NCBI GenBank assembly: GCA_051294375.1
Contig: CM119271.1
Location: 10,791,376-10,855,375 of the forward strand
DNA from: Paraspadella gotoi
Lineage: Eukaryota > Chaetognatha
Length of the DNA stretch: 64,000 bases
Reading direction: 5' to 3'
Part shown: positions 33,809 to 43,280 of the stretch, one piece after another
Layout: each line of letters starts with the position of its first letter
How positions within the stretch are numbered: the first letter of the stretch is position 1
The notes under the pieces: generated by a model
Databases searched by the model: none
Told to the model about the DNA's origin: nothing
Seen by the model: the letters and a program-made list of their open reading frames with translations, nothing else
Translations under genes and position numbers: made by a program

Positions 33809-35186
33809 TTTGAAACACAACACGGCACCTGTCGTTGATGGAGATCATTCCGGTATCGCCGGGGCACCCATCGTACTTGACGCAGACTAAGAAATTGCGG
33901 TCGACGACTGCAGAAATGTCGCCCTTCATGCTCCAGTGATTGAAGGCCCCTTTCGTGACGTCGGGACCCTTGACGACCTTCTCCACGCGATCCTTGGCGA
34001 ACCAACCCTCGATGTCGGAGCCTTTTCCGTTGAAGATGATGTCGACGACCGGCTCGAGGTGATCCTTGTTCTTTTTCCACATCGTGAAGCGAACCTAAGT
34101 GAGGAAGTGAGAAGTGAAGATGTGGAACAAGTTTCATTTTTTACTTTAGTTTGTATTTCACGGTATAATACTTAAGGGAGTGGTTTCTTATACAATTAAA
34201 ACATTCTTTGAAAATTATTCATTTAATAAATAAGCTATCTTGCCCCCGACTTTGGGCAGGCTTTGGTGGTTTAAGGCCTCCATCTTTCATTCAAGACACT
34301 CTCACAGTTTTGTTTATTTACTCCCAAAGCACCTGGCTTCCCTATCAAGTGGTATAATATTTCAATGAAAAGATCGGGGAATACTGTAATATACTCCGCA
34401 CCAGCATCAAAAACAAGAGGCTGAATTTTATGAAATATTATATATATTATATTTAATATAGAAGTTTTCAGGAAAGAAGGAACAAAATTTTGGCGCTTAG
34501 GGAAAAGAAAGCACTCAATTCATTTCCAATCTTTGAAAATTGAACCCCACACCTGACAAAATCCAATCTCAGATCCAACCAAATCTAATCCCTCTATAAG
34601 CCAAATCTAACCCCTTAATAACCAAAACTAACCTCTCGATAACCAAATCTAACCCCTCTATAACCAAATCTAACCCCACTATCGACCAAATCCTACCTTC
34701 CCCCCGTTGGCGAACTTAGCCTTCCAGGCGTTGACGGCGGCGCGATCAACCCAACCTCCGACGATGTTTTGCGTCAAATCGGAATATTTTTCAGGTTCGC
34801 CGTCTTTGACGTTGGCGCCACCCTCTGCGGTTATGAGAGGGGGGGGTAGAGGGGAGATGGATCTGTCTAGTCTGTCAGTCGGACTCTCCCGTCTTTCAGT
34901 TCGTCTCCAACAGTCTGTCAGAGTGTCTCTTTTTCGTCTGCCAGTATGTCTCTTTTTCTGTCGAGCCGTCTCTCTCAATATGTATCTATACTAAAGTTTA
35001 AAAGGCATTTTTCTGTCCGTAGGTCCCACAGTATACTTCTGTTTCTTTCTCGTTGTCTGTTCCTACGTATATCTTTCTGTCTGTACGTCCGACTTTTTTT
35101 CAGTCTCTCTTTCTTGCTGGGTGACTGTCAGTCTGTCTGTCGTCAGTCCGTAAAACAAATTTCTTTCTCCCTTGGTNNNNNNNNNN

Positions 35187-35217
<31 letters not shown>

Positions 35218-38200
35218 ACCCTTCAACGCCTTGTACACATCCACTCCGCTTCCCCTCGACACTCTCAGCAAAAGTTTGCCAAACTCTGGAGTGAAAGGAT
35301 TATTCTTGCAGAAAGGTTTTTCTTCCACGCAGGTCGGGGTCACGCAGCCGCAGGAGTCCGTGCCTTGGGCTTGTTTCTTTCCTGGGGGAGTATTAATATT
35401 TAAGTACTGTATAAATTTTATTGTATTTATTGTACAAGTCTGAGCGTGATAATATCATAGAACGGCAGGGGATTTCCAATTCAATTTATTATTTACATTT
35501 TACAATGGTATGGTGGACTAAAATCCACCAACCGTTCATCAGTGGCCATTGGTGCCGGAGGCAAGTCATTCACCTCCCAAGGTCCAGGGTTCTAGCCCGG
35601 TGGCCGCCTCGCAGTTAAGAGGGACGGGGCGCTTAACCCGCCTGTAACTCGGTGTTTCAGCCTGATCCGAAGCTCAGGGACTGCTTATATTGAACGGTTC
35701 TGTCACTAACACATAACAATAATTACTGCCTCTTCAATGGTTTTATTTACAATTTTTAAAATATATATTTTTTAAATAATGTTTTTATTATCATTTACCA
35801 TTCTTATTTTCTATGTTTTTTATTATAAGTTTGTTTAGTATTAGAAGTTTTGTATGTACTTTTGAAGTAATGTAAATATATCCCAACTTTATATTACCTG
35901 AAATAAATACAGCAAAATTTTGAAAACCTTAATATTATGGCAACGGGAGGATAGCCTGTGATACCCGGGGCGCGGGTATCTCACCAACTGGCGTAGGGGC
36001 TGCGGACCCTCAGTGACCGCCTCCTGTCACTGGCATGTTTATACGGCACCGTCACATTTAAGCCAGAACCGGGATACCCGGGGATTGAACCCGGGACGCA
36101 CGGATGGAATGAGATGATTTAGCCTGCTCAGCCATTGAGACGAGGCTGAGGACGGACAGCAGTGAGGCAGCTTTAAGTCTTGCTGCCACAGGATCCCCCC
36201 ACCAGACTTCTCCACAGGGCCTCAATCCTGAGGAGATGTCTGAGAGAAGGTTTTGATCTCATTGCCAAAGTGAGAGCGAGCAGGCGAGCGAGCGAGCGAG
36301 TCTGGAGCATTACCAGAGAAGTAGGGCATAGGCGTGATATGCATACCCTAAGCGACGTAAGCGTGGGCGCACGGTGCGCAGCGGTTGCATGTTCGATAGT
36401 TGGGCTCACCACTTATGGCAACGGAGGATAGCCTGTGATACCCGGGGCGCGGGTATCTCACCAACTGGCGTAGGGGCTGCGGACCCTCAGTGACCGCCTC
36501 CTGTCACTGGCATGTTTATACCGGCACCGTCACATTTAAGCCAGAACCGGGATACCCGGGGATTGAACCCGGGATGCACGGATGGAATGAGATGATTTAG
36601 CCTGCTCAGCCATTGAGACGAGGCTGAGGACGGACAGCAGTGAGGCAGCTTTAAGTCTTGCTGCCACAATATATTCATTTTCAGTAATTTCAATTCTTTC
36701 TTAATCCCAATGATTTATTATTATTGTTTTCTAATTTTAATCATTTACCGGCTCCACAGTGGAGTAGCATCTTGTTCGTGAGTAGACAGGCTTTAGCTTC
36801 GCAGGAAAATACAGGGCAACCGCATTCGTCTAGAAAACCGGAAATATTAAAAACAATTAAGATTGATTCCAAAATTTACTATGTACATTAGTGTAAATTA
36901 TTTACTTAGATACTTTTTAGTACCATACATTACATAACATAGAAATATCAAAATTTTAAACCCAAAATATGAAATTCAAGAAAATTTTCACTTAAACAGA
37001 CTCATTTCTTCGGTGAGGCACTTTTACTCTACGACTAACTTACCTTTGTCGACCTTGATCTGTTTGCAAGGGCCACAGTCTGGCTTCTTCACCGGCTCAC
37101 AATCCTTGGCTCCTTTTTCGGTACAAACGGGGACTTTGCACTGAAAAGTTTTAGAAAAGATTGATGGTTAAAATGTTTTTCTTGGTATAGGTATTATTTA
37201 TAAAAAATAAAATGAAAACAGATTTAGGGAGAAGCTAAAATTTTTTTTAAAATACTTTTTCATAGTCATTAATTTGGCATGGGTTGTACTTTAAAGTTGA
37301 CTATTTTTTTGCCATAAGAAGTTACAGAAAAATTACCAAATTTTAATTTCAAGTTTTCATAAAGTTAAATTAATTCACCAAACTAAAATTTGGTAATTGC
37401 TTCTCCAATTTTTAATGGCAAGCCATAACTAATGTATTTTGAACTAACATTTTTTTATTAGCTTATTTAGTATAAAAAAGCGATTTAAACCTAAACAACC
37501 AACCAAACAAGAAAAATAACCAAACAACCAAACAAAAAAATCCCACAAAATCAACTCACCCCTTGGGCTTTGACGATGGTGGGCTTCTGGCATTTGTGAA
37601 AGCAGATGGCCGGTTTGGGCGTCGGGCACAATTCAGGTTTGAAACATTCTTCAAACGGTTCTTCGGTGGCGACGCAAACTTTCACTTCGCACTGTGAACA
37701 AATTTGAAAAGTATTTAAGGATTAATTTATTGAAGATATAAAAATTAACTTAATTTATCTATTTATTTATTAAAACATCAAAATTAAATAGAATCATCAA
37801 TATAATTATTTTTTTAGAATATTAAAATATTAGAATCGCCTTAAATTAAGGCTTAAGTTATCGTTAAAATTATTCATTAAAGATTACCTTATCAAAATTA
37901 CATTAAATTACCCCACATAACTCAATAGTACTCACTCCATTGGAATCCTTATGCGTTTCGGGTTTGGTGCATTTTCCGCACTTGATGTCCTTGGGTTTGT
38001 TGCATTTGGCGCATCCGGGCAAAGCGTGATTCGGTTTGCAAACTTTCACGGTGCAAGTGACATCGTCGTTCACGTTCACCTTAGACTCTTGCAGAGATTC
38101 ACATTTGCTGCAATTCTTGTCGGCGTTGTTGGCCTCCAATTGGTCGCCTCGAGAAAAGTGACAGAATTTTTGAGAGATTTTTATTATTTTATTTATAATA

Positions 38201-41200
38201 TTTAGTTTTAGTTTGAATTATTATACAATTATGAAATTGGTGCATACAAGTATAACAATTATTCAGTCATCCAGACTTTGGACTGGCGGTGTTGGATTAA
38301 GTCCTCCATCCCTCTTAACAGAATTATGTCGCAGGAAATAGTAATATGTTAATCAATTATTTAATATTATTTATTACTATTCTATCATTATAATTATTAT
38401 CACATACATATATTTATTATAATTTACTAAATTTATTATTCATTCATTGACCGTTCCAAATCATAATGGACCTCAAGAGGTGGCATTGCGGATCCTTGAC
38501 GCAAACGGGTTGGACGCATTTGCCATCGGCGGCCGTGACATTCACAGCCACTTCACACTCCTTGCATTCGGGGCTTTCGTACATCCTGGTTTTATGAAAG
38601 GGGAAAAATAAAATTAAAAGAAACAGAAAAAAATGTGAAAAACGTCCTTATTTTTCCAGACCCACCCATTTCATCTAAATTCAGAATTAAGTTAATTTTT
38701 AGTTTTATGAAATTAGGTTAGGGTTAGGGAATAGGTTAAGGGTTAATGATTAAGTTTAGTGACTAAACACATAAAAAGTCATAAAACTAAGAAAACTTAA
38801 ATAAATGAAATAAATAAATAGAGAAAATAGAAAAAAACAAACATTCAGATTGAAAAAAAAACATCTAGGATGAATCTAATCCAAATATTGAATAAATTTT
38901 TCACCAATTTTGCCTAAATCTAAAATCTTGAATTAAACTCACTCTTCGCAGGAAACGCAGGTTTGGTGAGGGCAGCCGCAGAGGTCGCTTCCGTCCATGG
39001 GGGCCGTGCCCGGCGGGCATTTTCCGGCCGGAACTATCTGGCACTCTTTACGGTGATGAACGTGGCAGCCGCATTCGTCTTTTTCGGCCTCCTTGTAGCA
39101 AAGCTCATGGCCCTTTGGTGCCTTGGGACACTAGAAATGGAGTTTTTTGTTGGGGGGGGGGGTGGAACATTAGTTTCAAGTTAAGTAAACTTAATTTGGA
39201 TTATTAATGCGATCATAACAGATGAAGATAAAATTATATAAAACAAAACAAAAATTGAAAAACTTTAGATATTTTTTTTTTTTCTATATTTCTATACGAA
39301 TACGCGAAAAGTTTACCAAAACCTGTATTGAAAAAAAACAAACAAAAAAACATACGTCAAACTTTAAATCACGCACATTACCATAAACTCATCAAAAAAG
39401 CCAAACTCTCACGCATTTTCCTTCACTCACATCCTTGGGTTCACACTTCCACTCGTGAGTTCCGCACTTGTGATTGTTAACTTTCTTGGGTTCTTCGCAA
39501 GGAGAACAGGTCGGCTTCACCGACATGGACTCGAACTTCTTGCAGACCATCTTGGGGCAGCCGCACTTGTCCATGGTGACCTCGGCATATTCGCAATCAT
39601 TGCAGTTAATCTCCTTCATCGTGGGACACGCCCTCTTGCGGCACATCTTCTCCTTGTAGCCGCAACTGGTCGTTGTTGGTGTGAGGGAGGGAGGGAAAAA
39701 GCGAGATAGTTTTTTTGGTGGGCCTAACTAGTAGAGCGTTGAAAAATAACAAAATATAACAAATCAAGTGAGGTACATAGCTATTTTAGTGTAATGTAGT
39801 CTGTAGAATTCGATGGTGATGACCATTTTTTTGTATAATTTTATCTTTCTTGTCGAAAATGACGGTTTTTAATGTATATAAAATTGTTATAAAATAGCAA
39901 AACCATTATAAGTTATGATAAATCAAATTATTAAATTTTTATAAAATTTATATGAGCTTTTGAAATATAAAAATAAAGACTTATAAAAATATTTTGGTAA
40001 GTTATTTCTAAATTTTATGTTTTATAAAAAGTTAGTTAACTATATTTATTAATAATTATAAGTAAAAATTATGTTAAAATTAAAAAATAATAATTTTAAA
40101 AATTTTTTATGGATTTGCATTCTTTGCAAAAAGTTGTTATAGGAAATATAATTTTTATATAAAATTATGTCATTAAGTTGGTCAAAATTCAAAAAAACTA
40201 AAATTTTAAGCCAAAAATTGAAAAATTAAACAAAAATAATAGTTTTTAACATTTTTAACCTACTTAATGAAATAATTTTTTAAAATGGATTATACTTTCT
40301 TATATCAACTTTTTGTAAAGAATTCAAATCCGGTTTTAAAATTTAAATTTTTTTATTTTTTTACTTTAGCTTATTTTTTATTATTATTTATTAATAAATA
40401 TAGCTAACAAATTAATAATAAAATATAAAATTTGTAAAAAAACTTACCAAAATATTTATATGGGTCTTTATTTTTATATTATGTAAGTTAAATATGGCTT
40501 TTATAAAATTTTAATAATTTGAGTTTCTTATACTCTACAATGTTTGCTCCATTTTAATAGCACCTTATATGCTGTAAAAATCGCCATTTCCGACAAAGAA
40601 GATGAGACTATACAAAAATATGGTTATCATCATCGAATTCTACAGACTTTATTACACTAAAATAGCTATGTACCTCACTTGATTTGTTATATATCGTTTT
40701 TTTTCAACGCCCTACTAACTTGTTATCTAACTTCAAATGGCTCAGCCTTTTAGACAAAAAGTTAAATTTTTTTGGTTCCTAAATTGAAGTGTCTTCAATT
40801 TTAAGCCTAAATCGCTCTCCCTTTAAACCCCCAAATCTAAATATTTTAAGGTCTAAAATCTAAATCTAAAATAACAAATCCAAACCTTTTGACGTTTTAT
40901 ACCTAAATAATTTCATATTATCTAGGAAGGCCTACATCTAAATATTTTTGGAGTCTTAAATCTAGATCCTCCTTTTGAAGCCCTAAATTTAAATCTTTTG
41001 GGCTTTAAATCTAAATCTATCCCCTTTAAAGCCCGAATCTAAATCATTTGAGTTTGAAGCCCTAAATCTAAATATTTTTGGAGTCGTAAATCTAAATATT
41101 TCTCCCTCTGAAGCCCATTTATAAATCTTTTGCGGTCTTAAATCTCTCCCATTTAAATCTCAAATCTAAATGTATGGCAGTCCTACTTCGAAGCCCTAAA

Positions 41201-42279
41201 TCCTAAATTTTTTACCCATCGGGTCCGACGTCAACCGAGACGCATTCCTCGCACGCGGCGCATTTGTGACAGTGCGACAGCCCCAGCGAGAGAGGGACGC
41301 ATTTGTCCAGCAGACAACCGCACTCGTTCTTGGTCTGCTTGATGGTGTGACACTTGTCGCAGACCACCTTCGTGACGGGACAGTGATTGGGGGACGTGGC
41401 GACGCATTGGAAATCCTTGCAACCGCAATTGTCCACTGTGATGAGAGTTTCGCAAGTGCTGGAAATTAAAAAAATGAAAGTATATCCGTTATGATTGTCT
41501 CAATATGTATGACGAATTTTCTGATCGAAAAAATTTTCTACTGTACTTCCATTTTAAATATAAAGTTACCCTTTGACCTGTCCTCACCTTCTTATGTGCT
41601 ATGTATTTTATCTTTGGCTCTTTCTCCTTCCACTTCTGTATTTATTTCCATTTTTTGCCACTTTTTCAAATTTTGAAAAAGGGTAGAACTAACTGCATGC
41701 CTACAATACATCGACTACATATATTTGATAATAAATTTCGTTGCGAAAACGAATTATTTCTCTCATATTAACCCGATCACCATAAACAAGACTAAATTAT
41801 TTCAGTTTTACCCGAGAGAAAAAAGTTACCAACTTAACCTCGCCCAAACTCACCCGCAGTTAGGGGTGCTCGCCTTCGGACAAACGTTCCAGAGGCAGCG
41901 TTGCAGCTTGCAACCGCATTTGTCATCAGCCCTGAAGGTGTCCAATCTCTGGCCCTTTTTGCAGGTGATGTGCTTCAGTGGGGGACAGTGGCATTCTTTG
42001 TCTGATGAGGTAAGTTTCGAGGGTAAGAAAGCTACAAGACTTAGTCAATAGTCAGCCGTCATTTTTTTTGATAAATAATTTAAATTAATACTTCGAACTT
42101 GTGAAATAGTAATCGGACTATCTCTCAGAAAAAAATATTTATTTATGGACAAAACAACTAATAATTCATAAGCTAACGCAAAGAAAAAAATTAGGTCAAA
42201 TTTAAACTTCAAACTTGCCTGGTAAGGTCAACCCTTCCACAGCCGCCGCCGCAGCGAGAAACAAAACAAAGGAATACAT
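33130..42279 (-). CDS. Secreted cysteine-rich modular protein (14 exons, 744 aa)
   Basis: Not assigned to a named family. Exons (minus): 42279-42219, 42001-41854, 41458-41216, 39665-39431, 39130-38943, 38585-38452, 38147-37936, 37691-37560, 37140-37044, 36829-36749, 35381-35220, 34824-34697, 34094-33829, 33277-33130. All phases agree. Residues 1-17 are a clear signal peptide (MYSFVLFLAAAAAVEG). Residues 20-564 are very Cys-rich, with eight CGC motifs of the form D/N/E-x-C-G-C-x4-C (KCGCKLQRC, NCGCKDFQC, ECGCLLDKC, KCGCPKMVC, LCGCPHQTC, ECGCPVFSC, SCGCVTPTC and one longer), mixed with CxxC units. The spacing recalls antistasin or other small disulfide modules. Residues 565-744 form a Cys-poor domain with WVDRAAVNAWKAKF, VVDIIFNGKGSDIEGWFAKD, FNHWSMKGDI and a final DADVVTISVL. 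It is probably extracellular. Intron 1 uses a GC donor. Confidence 0.78.
33687..33848. repeat. Duplicated exon end and donor, plus (GAAA)n, in intron 13 of the Cys-rich gene
   Basis: In gene sense exon 13 ends CAACGACAG/GTGCCGTGTTG, then TGTTTCAAAATC and a (CTTT)n run. About 120 bases downstream, CAACGACAGGTGTCCTATTG and TGTTTCAAAATC recur. The last coding bases and the donor have therefore been tandemly duplicated with the tetranucleotide run between them. A further GA/GAAA run lies at 33498-33585. The second donor could act as an alternative site. Confidence 0.85.
34210..34355 (+). mobile_element. Interspersed repeat, family C copy
   Basis: AATAAATAAGCTATCTTGCC, CGACTTTGGGCAGGCTTTGG, CTCTCACAGTTTTGTTTA, CACCTGGCTTCCC and AAGTGGTATAAT occur in the same order at 63365-63605. 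Shorter pieces lie at 58175-58205, 38255-38315 and, reversed, at 61314-61355. This is probably a SINE or MITE. No coding capacity is seen. Confidence 0.7.
34560..34697. repeat. Tandem repeat at the donor of intron 12 of the Cys-rich gene
   Basis: In gene sense the exon ends GGGGGGAAG and the intron begins GTAGGATTTGGTCGATAGTG. Five to six copies follow of a 21-bp unit GGGTTAGATTTGGTTATAGA. The first unit overlaps the donor. Confidence 0.85.
35177..35186. other. Assembly gap, 10 N, in a (CT)n tract
   Basis: Ten N followed by a (CT)n run inside intron 11 of the Cys-rich gene. The microsatellite probably broke the assembly. Confidence 0.98.
35505..35710 (+). mobile_element. tRNA-derived SINE, family A
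   Basis: TGGTGGACTAAAATCCACCA, CCGTTCATCAGTGGCCATTG, GGTGCCGGAGGCAAGTCATT, GGGTTCTAGCCCGGTGGCCG, GGGGCGCTTAACCCGCCTGT and CTGATCCGAAGCTCAGGGAC in order. GGGTTCTAGCCC fits an RNA polymerase III B box (GGTTCRANNCC) and TGGCCATTGGTGCC a weak A box. A reversed copy lies at 44320-44515 and a 3' fragment at 60385-60470. It sits in intron 10 of the Cys-rich gene. Confidence 0.75.
35935..36669 (-). mobile_element. Two direct SINE-B copies flanking a 223-bp spacer
   Basis: Two nearly identical units of about 255 bp (35935-36190 and 36415-36669), beginning TATGGCAACGG and ending CTTGCTGCCACA. On the minus strand each has a perfect A box TGGCTGAGCAGG and a B box GGTTCAATCCC, so it is a tRNA-derived SINE. 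The spacer at 36191-36412 contains a (GAGC)n-like run and GTTGCATGTTCGATAGTTGG, possibly another SINE head. The open frames at 36173-36431 fall inside this element and are not genes. Confidence 0.8.
39728..40714. mobile_element. Fold-back element (long inverted repeat), copy 1
   Basis: Outer ends TAGTAGAGCGTTGAAAAA and, in complement, TAGTAGGGCGTTGAAAAAAA. Next inside, CAAGTGAGGTACATAGCTAT then TTTAGTGTAATGTAGTCTGT and AGAATTCGATG are mirrored by CATCGAATTCTACAGACTTT near 40630. Similarity continues toward a centre near 40225, so almost the whole 0.99 kb can fold. It lies in intron 3 of the Cys-rich gene and encodes nothing. A relative lies at 59540-60070. Confidence 0.8.
40790..41216. repeat. 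Tandem repeat at the donor of intron 3 of the Cys-rich gene
   Basis: In gene sense the exon ends GACCCGATGG and the intron begins GTAAAAAATTTAGGATTTAG then GGCTTCGAAG. About ten degenerate units of 25-45 bp follow, built from AAAAATATTTAGATTTAGGG and CTTCAAA. The first unit contains the donor. Confidence 0.78.
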
Positions 42280-43280
42280 TTTGTTCTTTTGTCAAGAACA
42301 ATTTAATACTGCTGTGGAGATGTATATTTTTTAACATGGAATATTAATCAATAATATTGATTCAGTATATGTATTTTAATCAATCACTATCTCAATGTTA
42401 ATTAATTCAAAAAAACTTGTCCCTAACTTTAAACCATTCAGGGGTTTTAAAAGATTAAAAGTGAACTTTATTTATTAGATTGAAAAAAAATATTGGTTAA
42501 AAATCGATTTATTTCAAATGATAAGATTTCTCGAATTTCGATAAAATCGCGTCTCATATATTTTTTTTTAAAATTTCACGACATTTCGTCGACTCCAGGA
42601 AAAAGATTTTTTTTCTTCTCTATCCTACTTACCTTTTATTTTTATAGCTCCGCCCGCCTCCGCCAGTGGACTTCGTCAACGTCTTTTGTTTTCTCTCCCT
42701 GACGGGCGTCACAAAGAAGACGTCAAAAATTGAATTGAATCGATTGACTTTTTAAAAATTAAGAAAATGGAATTTTAATATTTACTCTTTCGTCAAAAAG
42801 TTCTTCGGTCCAATGAAATCCTCACCCAAAAAAAACTTTAAAAAGGATTTGGACGTCTTGAGATTTTGTGTTTGACTGAATCAAATATACAAGCGGAGGA
42901 GTCTTTCATTTTCTTTATAATGGAGTTGTCAACTGCGTATAGATCGAATAGTCTTGTTGTTCTCATTTCTTTCTTTCTTTCTTTCTTTCTTTATTTCTTA
43001 TTGAATCATCAATTTTCAAGTCGGTTGTAAAGTTTTTAGATTACACTTTCAAAATACTAATTTCTAAAAGAATTTATTTTTTAACCTCTAATTGTAATTT
43101 ATAAATCCGATACATTTTCAATGTACAATGAATGAATTAATCAATAAAAAATGAACAAATGAATGAATAAAGAACGAAAAAATAATGAGTAAATATCATG
43201 ACAAAAAATAAACGTCTACTATACATGTATTAGATGTAGAAAAACAGAAAAAAAATGCAATTAGATCAATACTTAAACAA
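42280..43280. other. Intergenic region upstream of the Cys-rich gene
   Basis: About 1 kb between the start of the Cys-rich gene and the 3' end of the sacsin-like gene, both on the minus strand. It is AT-rich with a (CTTT)n run at about 42967-42992. No further gene was recognised, and no convincing TATA box was found. Confidence 0.6.

Noticed and set aside
35505-35710. A functional tRNA gene
   Set aside because: Only weak A and B boxes and no cloverleaf; dispersed copies indicate a SINE.
36173-36431. Overlapping open frames of about 80 codons on both strands
   Set aside because: They lie in the SINE B pair and its spacer; no protein similarity recognised.
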